Shown here: positions 1-11,979 of the stretch, piece by piece | How the letters are laid out: each line of letters begins with the position of its first letter | Position numbering within the stretch: the first letter of the stretch is position 1 | Source of the DNA: Agroathelia rolfsii | Lineage: Eukaryota > Basidiomycota > Agaricomycetes > Amylocorticiales > Amylocorticiaceae | DNA: 64,000 nt | NCBI GenBank assembly: GCA_018343915.1 | Contig: JABRWF010000004.1 | Location: forward strand, 434,001 to 498,000 | Reading direction: 5' to 3' | Translations under genes and position numbers: made by a program | Notes under the pieces: model-generated | Told to the model about the DNA's origin: nothing | Seen by the model: only the letters and a program-made list of their open reading frames with translations | Database searches by the model: none

Positions 1-1097
1 CATCCTCTTTTTCTTCCCTTCTCTTGAGGTATTCGAAACCCCATCGTATATACATACCTACTATCTCTTTTATGTGTACAATCTTTTCCTTGTTTTGTTT
101 TATTTCTTCCTCCCCTCTAGCGATGAACAACAATCGTCGACGACAACCACTTTCTTTTTTCTTGTCAATTTCGTCTTTTTTGTTTTTGTTTTTTCTTTTG
201 TTTCTTGTGCTGTGACTCGTGAAAAGTTTTTCTTTTTTTTTGCATTTCTGCTTATAAAGGTTGTACCGTACGTAGTTAAAGATGAAAAGGATCTTATCTG
301 TTACATCAAGCTAAATGGCGGCGGGAAAAAACAAGAGGAGGAATATATCAATGTCGTCGTCGATGATACCTCGCGGTTCGCAAAAGTATCCGTAAATGTA
401 TATTTGCCTATTTCAGTCACTTCCACACCGTTTCACTTCAAATAAAAATTCACGGGTGCACGTGGATAAAGGATGTATCGAAGGTCTCTCGTGAATTTTT
501 ATTTGAAGTGAAACGGTGTGGAAGTGACTGAAAATATGCAAATATGCATTCATGGACACTTTTGCAAACCGCGAGTATTATAATAAAGACTTGATAAATG
601 GATTGGTTCAAGAAAAGATGGAAACTCCGGTCACCTGAGGAAAGATTAGCAGCGAACTATGAAGCTTGCACGAAAAGGTGATCATCCTGGGGTTAAGAAA
701 ACTTCGACAATCAAATTTTCGGGCTCGTCGTCGGGCATTAAAAAAAAAAAAAAAATGGCGTAAGTCGAATGCCATCGTAGCTCAAGAAAAATAATAGAAT
801 AATAGTATTCGAGTTTGTCAGGTACATTTTCAAGTTAGCGTGAGCGATCTCTTTTGGGGAGTTAATGGTATAGTGTAGCATGTGTATACAAGAATAAGAT
901 CCAAAAGAATTTTTGGAAAAAGAAGATTCGTCGGATGGATAAGGTGAAAGCAAGTATTCGTAAAAATAGATGTACAAAGTGCCGATATGGTGCCCTGAAA
1001 TACCGATCAGTTTTCATCCTTCCCGAGGGGCGCTTAGAGGAAAATTCCTGAAATACATACATGAACAACTCGGACATGGTAAATTGGTAATCATCTA
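1..1097. other. Unassigned left edge
   Basis: No gene is recognised here. A plus-strand open stretch ending at 443-445 has a low-complexity Phe/Leu-rich start and a more ordinary, charged second half; it ends inside the left arm of a foldback repeat. After the foldback, short coding-like pieces appear on the plus strand (598-680 and about 970-1090), but stops or frame changes separate them. This fits degraded sequence or missed exons, and I cannot name a family. The stretch at 739-753 is an A tract. Confidence 0.4.
371..574. repeat. Long inverted repeat (foldback)
   Basis: The left arm (371-454) and right arm (490-574) are inverted copies with a 35-nt spacer. The inner ~40 bp of each arm are perfectly complementary; the outer ~45 bp are imperfect. 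Transcribed RNA would form a long hairpin. It may be a MITE remnant or a local inverted duplication of the end of the plus-strand open stretch. No target duplication was seen. Confidence 0.8.
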
Positions 1098-4000
1098 TTA
1101 AGGCTGATAGCATTCCGTCCAATTTTCACCGTGAGAAAGATTCGTAATATCAATACGGAAAGGATTATTCGCTATAAGTGCAACCTGTGTAGCAACCTGT
1201 ACGTGAGGGTAAAATTGCTCAGGTGTCCAGAATAGGCGCTTCTTATTAGTCTCTCTTAAAAAAATCCATCCGTTTTCATATTGGAATCCAGGGCTAAACA
1301 AAACTGCAAAAATAAGAAAATAATAATTAGGGAAGCTAGAATAAACTAAGAATTGAATGGTTGAAAGGATGTGCCTCTTACCTATGCCACAAATATTAAA
1401 GCCAGTCACATATATAATATCCAGAGAAAGGTGTGATATACAACAGTAGAATATAAATAAGTGTGAACTCGGTATAATAATAGGCAATAAAAATTAGGGA
1501 CATACCAGGCAAGGCACTAGAAAAGTCCTGCAAGCTCCAGATCCTTGCTGTATTATCTCCCGAGCCGGAGATGACTCGCTTGCCATTAGGCGAGAATCCA
1601 ACGGATATAACGCAATCAGTGTGGCCTTGAAATGCGCTAGCTACGAGCTCGCCTGTATTAGCATTCCAGATCCTCACTGTGTTGTCGTCTGAGCCAGAGA
1701 CGACTCGTTTGCCATCGGGCGAGAATCCAACGGATGCGACGCAATTAGTATGGCCTTGAAATGGGCCGGCTACGATCTCGCCTGTATTAGCATTCCAGAT
1801 CCTCACTGTGTTGTCGTCTGAGCCAGAGACGACTCGTTTGCCATCGGGCGAGAATCCAACGGATGTGACGCAATTAGTATGGCCTTGAAATGGGCCGGCT
1901 ACGAGCTCGCCTGTATCAGCATTCCAGATCCTCACTATGTTGTCGTATGAGCCAGAGACGACTCGTTTGCCATCGGGCGAGAATCCAACGGATGTGACGT
2001 AATTAGTGTGGCCTTGAAATGGGCCGGCTACGAGCTCGCCTGTATCAGCATTCCAGATCCTCACTGTGTAATCGTCTGAGCCAGAGACGACTCGTTTGCC
2101 ATCGGGCGAGAATCCAACGGATGCGACGCAATTAGTATGGCCTTGAAATGGGCCGGCTACGAGCTCGCCTGTATCAGCATTCCAGATCCTCACTGTATTG
2201 TCGTATGAGCCAGAGACGACTCGTTTGCCATCGGGTGAGAATCCAACGGATGCAACGCAACTAGTATGGCCTTGAAATGGGCCAGCTACGAGCTCGCCTG
2301 TATTAGCATTCCAGATCCTCACTGTGTTGTCGTCTGAGCCAGAGACGACTCGTTTGCCATCGGGCGAGAATCCAACGGATGTAACCCAATTAGTGTGGCC
2401 TTGAAATGGGCCGGCTACGAGCTCGCCTGTATCAGCATTCCAGATCCTCACTGTATTGTCGTCTGAGCCAGAGACGACTAGTCTTCCATCGGGTGAAAAC
2501 GCAACGGCGTAGACAAGTGACGTGACGTCTATACTTAGGGATACTTGTGGCCATGAAATTTTGTCTTTGTCGATGACATTAGCACAGCCCGGATATTGTT
2601 GTAGATATATCTCCGAAACGGGCGAGCTTCTAGGTATAAAAGGTAACGCGGACAAGTAAAGGTGTGGTGTACTATATTGCATGATATGACCAAAGGCGCT
2701 TCCAAATTGGTAGGCATCTTGAACTAGAAGTTGTAACCTATCGATATTTTTCTGAATGCGTATTCTTTCCGTTAGCTTTATTGATTTGTGAGAAATAAGA
2801 AGGACGTACTAAAGTCTCGAGCCAGCTCCGGAGTTTGATAAGCTGATTAAGCCCTACACTTATCTTGCCCAACAAGCTTAGCGCTTCAAACCAGAAAAGC
2901 AAACGAGAGCCCATTAGATCGTCAACTTTGTCCGCCCATTCCCGAGTGATAAGAAGCCGGCTGAGGTGGTCTACCCAATGACGACAAGCATAATTAAGAT
3001 GTGTTGGAATATTCCGAGTGATACGCGCGTCGAGATCTTTAACGTCTGAGTTACATTCGTAGGATGTTATTAGGTTGCAGATGTTAAACCTGAGCAGGCC
3101 GCGCATCTCGCGGAAAAGAGCGCTCGTTAACTTTTCTTCCTGCTTTTCGACATCGATCCAGTACTTGCCACTGCGCGCTTGAGTGGTTAGGAAGTCGACA
3201 AACGACAAATGGATTGGCTGGACGAGTCCCTGCGAGACACCGCTTAAAAGCGAACCTAACGGTCCCAATATCTTCTGTACTTGGCCTTTATCCTCTTCGT
3301 CGTACCATAGTTTAGACAAATCATCCGTCGACATCGGCTCACGCAGAGCTAGAACACGTCCCATGATCGTCTGGAATCGCCGGTATGTGATGTCCCCTTG
3401 CTGGAATTTCGCGAGTCGATCGAGAACAGTCGTATAGAGAGCATCAAGACCATTGAACGCGGGCAATCTCATGACCTCGGCCACCCTCTCCATCGGATCA
3501 TCCCCTATTTCTCCTTCTCCTCTGATGTACTTGCATGCAGTAGCCGCCCACTGGAATAGCTGCTCCGAGCGCATGACTATTTCCCGGGTCCAGACGTCAA
3601 TATTGCTCTTGTCGAGTGTAGGGGTGTTGAGCAGACTCTTCCTGACATATCTCTCGATATCCAACTTGGTCAGCAGTGGGTTGGAATCATGCAGCTGGTA
3701 GTGATGTACCCAGGGCTTCTGATCGAGAGCGTAGAGAATATCAATTTCGGGACGCGAGGTAATGAGGAAGCGGAATTGGGGTGGGAGTTTTGCTAGATTT
3801 CCCAAGATCTCGAGAAGGCTCATACGCTGTTGGACTGTTCCGCATTCGTCTAGAGCATCAATGACGATTAAAATGGATCCAGTGGCCTCGATCTTCTCCG
3901 CTGGGCGTAAGATGAAGTTCTCGAACTGTTCTTGAACCGTGGCGCATCGTCGTATGGAAATAGACTCCTTCAGAAGATGGATCAGGCTAGCCTTCCAGCT

Positions 4001-5788
4001 AACACTGACCTCGGTCATGTTCTGGGATATCGTGGCAAAGAGACGGTCTGGGCCAGCCTCAGCTTGCCTTGAAGCGTTGAAAAAGAAAGACGCACAGCGC
4101 CGTTGAGCGCCTAGCTGGTCGGCAACTGAGCGAGCGATGGTGGACTTGCCGCATCCGGCGACGCCAGAGAGCCAGAAGACTCGCTGATTGTCATCAATAG
4201 GTCGAGAAAACCATCGCATAATGGCACGGATGACATTCTCACGTGTTCCAGGAAGACACCCATCCGGTTTATAACATCCGGTTTATAAGGACTTTTTGCA
4301 TAGTGCATGTCATTCAAATGTACTAAAAGGCCTGAATATTTATATTTTAGAAAAGACGCTTTCCGAGCACCTTGCTAAAAGAGAGTACTTACCGATATCC
4401 TGAGCTTCCTTCAAGATTTCGTCCGTCTTGCTTGCTATCTGATGTACGGTGATCTCGGTAACGATTGCGGCATCGAGACGAAAATCCTTCTTGAGCTGCT
4501 TGAACTTTTGTATATATCCATCGGTTTTGCTACTATATCTCGTTGTTATAGACTTCACCATCCGCCCGCCTTGCATCATATTGTCAATGGAACAAATCTG
4601 AAAACTAAAGAGATGGTAGCTCACCGAAACTACGCGAGGAATAGTCGCTAATGAAAAATGCGCATTCAGCTGTTTGCTGGCACATTAGCTGAATAGTCCT
4701 CCGGTGAGTTTCGACTAATTTGAGCGGTCCAGCCTTCAAGACGGCGGAGTAAATATCGTTCATGGCTTCTAAAAGATCTTGGATCTTCTTATCCCTTTGG
4801 TTTTGCGCCAAGATGGCCTAAAATACGTCATAAACATTGATAATATGTCAATAACATGGCTATCACAACTTGCCTTCAAGGGAAGCGATAGCACCGACCA
4901 CACCATGCGAGCGTATGAATGAATCTTGCTCAAAAAATTAGAATAAGGAGAGTTCCAATATCTTCTGAAGTTCTTACATCCGAAACACCATCTACGATCT
5001 TAACAAAAGCATCGATGTTTTGCAAAAGCGGCCTCCAAATATCATACGTTCCCTGGACTTTTTTAATCCCGATGTTCGCTCCCGAAACCAAAACTCCGGC
5101 AAATGTGACAGTCTTCTTATGCATGTTCATGGCATTGACTATGTTTGTTGCGTTGGTTGGATCGAGCCCGTCAGTGGGATCGGCGTTTGCACAAAGTAAC
5201 GTAAACTCGATGATCCCTCCTGTTTGTCGCTTTTTCTCGTTTTTATCCTTTTTGTAGAGTGGTTCCCGGACCTTCTGGCCTGTAGTTGGTTTATTAGGGC
5301 TGGTTGGATAATGCTATATCCTAACCAGATGCATATCTCACTATTTTCATTTAAGTTGCTGAAGAGTTTTAATATATTCGTTGGCATATTGAGTTCTCCG
5401 ACTAAATCATCTTCCCCGATGGAGCGCATGGCGTATACCTGCACGCTAAGAAGTCCTTCATCCATCATCGTAGTGTCACTGTACATTGCACTTTCTAGTT
5501 CATATTTAACAAATATTAGATAAATTAGCTTACAAGCAAAGCTCGTCTCCCCATTTAGGATTGGACTGCTTGACAGAGGAAGTCCACTGGACCTGGTCGT
5601 CGATCGTGACGAAAAGGTAAAAGGTGCCGACGTGTTTGAAGCGGCCAATCGTAGGCAAGCCAGTGCAAGATATCTCTACAAGAAACCACGGCATGGCGAT
5701 TAATAGTGAGTGAGTTGGGCGTTGAATATGAACGCGCTGCTTTAGCACTGGATCGCTGCTCACCCGAAACTTTGAGGTACGTTGACAT
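1098..5788 (-). CDS. C2-NACHT-WD40 NLR-like protein (HET-E type), frame broken
   Basis: Multi-exon STAND/NLR-type gene, a family linked in fungi to non-self recognition. Exon 1 is 5764-5788 (MSTYLKVS) and joins exon 2 at 5675. Exons from there to about 5340 give a C2-like domain (PTIGRFKH, NPKWGDEL, GEDDLVGEL). A helical linker follows (IIEFTLLCANADPTDG, IHSYARMVWSVLSLPLK). The NACHT has Walker A GVAGCGKST and Walker B LIVIDALDEC (about 3830-4170). Eight WD40 repeats lie at 1504-2530. A short tail (ENGWIF, LFWTPEQFYPH) in a last exon ends at 1098. Introns are mostly 43-90 nt with GT-AG borders; the one ending at 4807 looks GC-AG (GCAAGT). A 14-bp tandem duplication at 4261-4288 shifts the frame between linker and NACHT. 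Without one copy the family motif CLPGTRENV joins in frame, so this allele may be null or the repeat an assembly error. The final intron structure (1304-1503) is uncertain. Confidence 0.88.
1504..2530 (-). repeat. Tandem 129-bp WD40 repeats (8 units)
   Basis: Eight WD40 units of 43 residues lie in the NLR gene. Units 1-7 are near identical (consensus SVGFSPDGKRVVSGS, then VRIWNA, TGELVAGPFQGHT) and differ mainly at a few positions such as SDDN/SYDN/SDDY and HTNWV/HTSCV/HTNCV/HTNYV. The last unit is more diverged (ARIWSLQDF). High identity at DNA level shows recent unit amplification or homogenisation. Confidence 0.95.
4261..4288. repeat. 14-bp perfect tandem duplication in NLR gene
   Basis: CATCCGGTTTATAA occurs twice back to back (4261-4274 and 4275-4288). 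14 is not a multiple of three. Upstream exon sequence reads ...SPYKPD in one frame up to the repeat, and the NACHT entry (GCLPGTRENV) lies in another. Deleting one unit makes them continuous. Confidence 0.9.
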
Positions 5789-7027
5789 TGTGAAGTTAGA
5801 GACGATGAAGGGCGATTGTAGATGAAGCTCGATGAAGACTGTAAGGAATGGGCGCTTATTTAAAGAATTGGAACTTTACAGCAGAACACATGGAAACATG
5901 TGATAGCCTCGTGTTGTATGCAGTTTCTCTTCTTTTCTTTTTTCTTCGCCTGCCAGTAGTGATGCCCTTTTGAGACTCGAAGGTCATGCCAAGTGCGCAG
6001 TATATACGCGCAAAAAACTATAGAATTTGAAATGTGTGCTAGTATTGACCTGCGCTTTAATAATGTCGACATAAACTTCTCGAAACCTTTGAACCCGAAG
6101 TTGAACTTGAAAGACCTCAAAGCTTCATGCATTATGAGCTCGCGGGCCAGCTGTAGCCTCACTATTTCTCATCGCCTTGCCCATCTTCCTCGGTGCCATG
6201 GGTCAGCCTGAAGGATAGCCTTACACCATCCATGGACAGCGAGCCCGTCATGAAGCAGGAAGGGGGGCAGAAATATTCGCGCTCGCAAGCTAGTCTAAGA
6301 TGCCTCACGAAACGGGTTCTCCGACAACTCATTATCTCGCAACCTCGATACGGACAAGGTCTGTCGTGTGCTCGAAGGTCGGGCCATCATGCCAGTGCAT
6401 ATTGTCGATGTCAATGATGCGCCCGCCGCTTTATCAAAAGCGATTTTTTCGTCACTGTCGCCATCGAATTCTGGCAATGGCAGACATCATCATGATGAAT
6501 CCGTGTGGCTCGGGATGAAAATATACACGTGTACTTTAACTGCAGCGAAAAAAGGGCATACGATTCACCCGAGTTACCCCTCAAACAACGCAAGAAGAAG
6601 AAAATTACAATATATCAACGAGCGCGCTGCCGCTAAACGGAATCGTCATCAACGACGGCGAAAAGTGCATGAATGGGATAGATCATAGGATGGATATGGA
6701 TGGTATGTATAATGATAGGGATGTATATATTTGTGTACGTTTAATGCCTCATTGTAGATTATGTAGTTATGGCATTGATGTCCAGCAAAAAAAAAAAAAA
6801 AAAAAGAAGAAAAGAAGGGAATTTTTGGTCTGTTTGTCCGTCTGGGTCTGGGCTCCGGGGGGTAAAGAGGAAAAGGGAATGTACACCGCGGAGTGCCAGA
6901 GTGGGTATGGCGTCCTCGCGGTAGGTGGCAAGAGCAAAAAAAGAAAAAATGTGTAGGGTAGGTAGTACCAATGCTAGGGAGAGAGAGAGAGGGGTGAAGG
7001 AAAGAGCTATGCAGCTAGCGAAGACGA
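5789..7027. other. Intergenic: NLR promoter side and KRE6 3' flank
   Basis: No recognisable gene. A minus-strand TTTAAATA at about 5858 could serve the NLR gene. Several short open frames on both strands at 6000-6700 show no family signature and no consistent intron pattern. An A18 tract lies at 6786-6803. The part next to 7028 is probably the 3' UTR of the KRE6-like gene. Confidence 0.4.
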
Positions 7028-8907
7028 CTAATTACAACCGTCGACGAAACTGTTCTTCGGCCATGGCTGACCAAAGTCACCGGTCCATGTGGTATAGTTC
7101 GGATTTGTGTATGCCTCGATGTACCTGGTTTTGAAAGACGTGAAAAGGGTCAGCAAAAAAAAATGTTCAGAAAAGCGTGAACTGACTGATTGATATACGC
7201 TGCCGTCGGGAAATCGACAGGATCGCATCCAACATTGATCGCGTCCTTGGGCTGGTAGACGCGGACCCAGTCGACGTACATCGTCGCCGGGAACGGCAAG
7301 TGGGTTAGATCGAGTGTCTCAAAGTTGTATGAGAGACCAAAGTTCATGATGAGATACTGTGTAGATTTACAATAACAAAAAAAAGAATGGCAGGGATGAG
7401 TGAGGGCAGTGGAATTCAGAACGAGAGGTGAGACGTACCATTGGCTCCTGAGGCACAGGCCGTGAGCTGATCTCGACGTTGGTATCTGCCGCAAAGCCAC
7501 CTTGGAGGAGACCCCAGGCGAGTTTGCCGTTGTTGACCCAGCTGATGTACTGGATGTATTTATTTCAGCATCATCTATTCATTCTCGAAAATGGTTATTG
7601 ATTATACTCACAGCACCATCAAAGCCTTACAAATGAAAAAAAAGTAAGTTCTCAATCACCGAAAATCAGGTGTCAGTTATGTACTCACCAGGTTTATACT
7701 CGAACCCATAGATCGAAAACTCCATCCCGTTGAACTCGTACCCTGCCTGATCTACAAACCACACGCACGCACACCGTCAATCAGCCAACTGCAACCAGAG
7801 AAAATTCCAGACACGTCCACTCACTCGTAAACGAAATACCCGAACTGGCCTGCTGCAAATCACCACCAAGGTATGGGTTCGAGATCGTGATGCTCGAGTT
7901 GGCGATATACAGATTATCGGTCGTGTTGAACCACTCGTATTTGTAGTTGAACGGCGCCCACTGGGCCGACTGCGAGACGTAGCCGGCATAGTTGATGATC
8001 TGTACACGCATCGCGCAATTATTATCATTCCCGGAAAGGTCTCAAGATGGTGAGAACAAGACGGGACGTACCTGTGCCTCAAACACATCGATTTCTGGTG
8101 CGGAGCGTCCGACGAAGGTCCCATCCGTGTGCATCGGGCCTGGATGTGACTCGCCAGGACATGTGCAGCGCGAGAGACGTTGGCCGGGGAGGTAGGACAG
8201 CACGCCGTTCGCACTCGGGTCACCGTCGACAGTGGCAAGGTGCGGCAGGCCGCCTTTGGTCTGGTTCGGCGCCGTGCCAACATCGCACGAGTCGTACGTG
8301 TATGGCCACTATAGAATAGATGATACAATGTGTGAGTCGCGGGAAAGGAGTGCAGCATGACATGTTAGCTGACGCACCAGACCCTCCAGTGTAGCACCAT
8401 AGCCAGCACGACCAAGGTTACCCAATGTCCAGACGGCTAAGAGAGAATATTAGGCATCTCCACAATAATGACAAAGAGAGACGACGCACCAGGCCAGAAA
8501 CCAGTAATATCGTTCATACCCGGAATAACCACATTGGCCAAGAACATACCGCCCGTGAAGCAAAACTTATTCCACGTATTCATCATGCCGCTCTGATAGC
8601 TCAAATTGTGCGTCTGCTTTTGTTCCATCGTGATCCGGAGCGAACCGTTGAGGGTCGTGATTGCTGCGGGGTCGTACCACTCCAGATCGTTCGTCGACGC
8701 GTAGTGCAGGTCGGCCGCCTCCCAATAAGGGTCATCACCTGGGTAGAACGTGCGGCCATCGACGTTGAACTCGTCAGAGAAGACGAGTTGGAATTGGGTC
8801 GAGCCGTCGTGGAAGGAGGTGATGGTGTAGGCATCCGAGGGAGTATCTGGGTCGATGAGGCCTCGGTTGCCAGCTATGCTTGGGATCTGCACAAAAAAGA
8901 GAGAGAA

Positions 8908-8939
<32 letters not shown>

Positions 8940-9659
8940 GGGTAAATAATTGAAGCCTTAGATATGCCAGAGATGAAATGACATACCTGACCCGTAGCGT
9001 TCGTGCCGCCGACATTGAATCCACCTTGGGTCGACGCCTTTTTCTTTGTGAAATGGGAAGCCACAGGGAATCCCATACTATTAATGCCATCCAGTCAATA
9101 AATCGTGTACGCTAGTGATAGTCAGAGTAACTTACAATAGAGCCAACAGACCAGCAGCGAGAATAAACAGACAACCCAAGTTGGCGATACCACGCGCGGT
9201 AAAGAAGGTGCCTCCCCGGTCGATCTTCCTATCCCGCCTCGGATCAGGGTTGTGCAAGTAGTCATCTGGGTCGGTGTGGTTCGGGGAGAGATCAGCACCC
9301 CATGTGACGGGGTCTGCTGATAATGAGAACTGTCAATGGGCAGCAGTCAGTTTTCGAGGATAGCAGGTAGTCTGCAGGTGGATGAACCTTTTCAGAGAGG
9401 GATGCAGCCGATATGGACCCTCTTGCGCCGCCAGCGCCATACGGAGACTTTTCCTTGATTTTGATCCAAGCATTTGTTAATTGTGAACGTCATAACAGCT
9501 TCGGGATGGGAGACATACCGTTGGGCTGAGTAGCGAGGTGTTGCTCTGTGCTGCTGGACCGCCATACCTTGCTGTCATGGGTGGTTGGCCCGACTGCAGC
9601 AAGTTTGCGCTTGAAGGAGTGTTGAACGGTGCCGGCGAGTAGTTTCCTCGGCTGGCCAT
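7028..9659 (-). CDS. KRE6: KRE6/SKN1-family beta-1,6-glucan synthesis protein (GH16)
   Basis: Type II membrane protein of the SKN1/KRE6 family, needed in fungi for beta-1,6-glucan in the cell wall; acts in the secretory pathway. The start at 9659 opens a Ser/Pro-rich cytosolic tail ([17 protein letters not shown]). Then come [19 protein letters not shown], a basic stretch ([10 protein letters not shown]), one transmembrane helix ([15 protein letters not shown]) and a lumenal GH16-like domain. That domain shows [20 protein letters not shown], the ExDxxE motif in [11 protein letters not shown], and the family ending ([22 protein letters not shown], stop at 7028). About ten exons are separated by short introns. 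One intron has a very long pyrimidine tract on the coding strand (8891-8941, C9 plus T26) before its TGCAG acceptor. No break was seen. Downstream neighbour is the NLR gene on the same strand, with no sign of co-regulation. Confidence 0.93.
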
Positions 9660-11979
9660 TTCAAGTTTATGCGGGAAGGGTACTAGAGTAATATTATAAA
9701 AGGGTATCGACTAGGACCAGAGGAGAGCGAGGACGAGAATAGGCCACGGATGGCTATCGAGATGGCTATGAAGCAGTACCGGACTGGCCAAGGGAAGCAC
9801 AGAGCAGAGCAAGGGCGAACTGGAAGCAGGGCAAGGATGGTAATAGCCGTCGAGGGCGCCTTGCACACCTGCTTTTTATACTAGCGCTATTTTCGGGCAG
9901 AACAGCCAATCGACCAATCCCGTTCGAGATGTCCCTTCTTACTCGATAACATATTCCAGATAGTAGCCATGCGACATTTCATTGTGAATTGGTAGCATGC
10001 TCTGAGACCTGCAGCACATTCTGAAGAGGATGCACTGTCGAGAAATAAATGATTATTCGTTCAGTTGGTGGAGAACATGATGCACCTGTTTCCATTTATA
10101 TCCACCAGTCACGTTATCCGCATCGACATCACGTCTAGCCCACATTCCAATTACTAGTATAGCGTGCACAAATGCCCTCATCACATTCATAGCTAACCAG
10201 GGCAGCAGCAAGTGCACCATGGACAGTACACGGATATTCATCTTTGCTTGTCGACGCGGATGCATTATTGTGCCTTGAAACACCCCGGATGACAGTTATG
10301 CTCAATGTGCATGCTCTCCATCAGAAATAGAATAATTTTTATTCTTTCCCACACACGCTCATCGTTCGCCGTTTTCTCCTGCAAGGCATTGCTATTCTGA
10401 CTGTTCTTCAAAGTCCAACGCTGAATTACCATGCAGCTTTCTTTCTTAAGTCCAGAGGCCTCCATGCCACTGCAAAAATTACAGGCGTTAGTATCCTAGT
10501 ATCTAAGGCACCCACATCACCGCTTGATTGAATCCAGAGCAACTGGCTATATGCGTCTACGATCGCGTTTTTCCCATAAATTTCCCACGGCAGCAAGCGC
10601 GCAAGTCAACTGTTGAATCAACTTCTGGGCTTGTAGTATTCAAGCTTCAAGCTGTAGTCGCATTAGTCTTGTTTAACTTACCTGTTTCCAATAATAAAAA
10701 AAAGGTTTATCAGTGACAGCCCATCAGGACACTTATAGTTTCCGCCCGACTTAAAGGCATATTACGAGCAGTGGTAATAGGTATGTATGTACCAGCATAT
10801 CTGATATCAGTTGACCAGAAATAATACGTGGCTCAACCTTGAATGCATCTGGCTTCAATCCCATTTCGAGCTTTGATGAAGACACCTGGTCACTACAGCT
10901 CACCAAGCAAAAAAAAAAATCGAGTTTATGAAAATTATAATTACATCACGTCCTATGACGTTATTATATCCGCGTGATTAGAAGGTACAATTACCGGTAC
11001 TTGCACGTGACTAATGGATAGCCTGAGTTCCTTTACGACCAGCTCAGCAAGATTCACTCAGGTGCTCAGGCTGTTTATCTCACACCACTGTTTCTCGATA
11101 ACAAAATATCCGAGGATCTTGCACCTCAAGCTCAATACATGATTAGGGATTAACATTCACTGTGACAACGTTACAAATTTCACCTGTCGTTCTGAACTAC
11201 ATGTAGTATGATTATCTCAGGCTGAGTTAACTTGAAAGCTATGAATGTTTAAAGAGTGAATGGCATGGTATTACGAGCCGTCCTGCTGACGGTTCAGCTC
11301 GTGAATAAGCGCTAACGAAAAATCATGATGCTGGCAGGTGCCATTGATGGCCACCAGATCTGGAGAGCCGGAAATAGACACGCACTTCAAATTGCGCATT
11401 TAAATGCATCATCTTGTTCACTCATTTCAAGTCGGTCCATTCAAGTACGCTCCGAGTCCATTGAACTCCGGAATTGTATACATGTATAAAATCTATTTGC
11501 CACCGATCTTTCTTGATGGCCATACCTTTATGCATACAAAGGCATTGACTGGAACTTGTATACAGATCCGAGAATCAACTCAAATACTCCCTTAGAGAGA
11601 CCATTATACATCACGATAAATGATTGCTGATCAAAATGGAACTTCCCGGCCGGTTGATGTCGAGCATTGCTGATGGGCTTGCTCTCATGTGGGCTTACTT
11701 TGAGTGCCCAACTTCCCTGAGCATTGTTGCCTGCTTCTTGTAACCTCAACCTTGCTCTGTCCACTCCGATCGCTCCATGCCGCCGATCTGACAGAACGGG
11801 ACTCGCACCTAATAGTCATTCAACTATTGTCTCTGAAAAGGTGTCAGCCATCTAACTATCAAACCCCACTGGTAGCTTGAACTGACTCGAACGGTCGTTA
11901 GAGAAGCACAGGATTGATTTTTTATTTTTATTTACCGAGACCTTTCTACTCTTTCCGGCTCAAGAGTATAAGCAACGTC
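9660..11979. other. Gene-poor intergenic stretch
   Basis: 2.3 kb with no recognisable gene. Two adjoining minus-strand open frames (10053-10283 and 10265-10465, 76 and 66 codons) are the longest in their area but match no family I know and lack clear splice sites. The rest is ordinary mixed-composition sequence. Confidence 0.4.
9872..9880 (-). promoter_or_regulatory. Possible TATA box for KRE6-like gene
   Basis: The minus strand reads TATAAAAAG about 215 bp upstream of the start codon. A 5' UTR of that length is plausible but transcript ends are unknown. Confidence 0.35.

Noticed and set aside
1504..2530. Regular 129-bp repeats as a satellite array
   Set aside because: They code WD40 units in the NLR gene.
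6190..6690. Overlapping open frames on both strands as a gene
   Set aside because: No family motif, no consistent introns, frames shift within short distance.
9683..9868. 61-codon minus-strand frame upstream of the KRE6-like gene
   Set aside because: Lies in the presumed promoter or 5' UTR and has no recognisable content.
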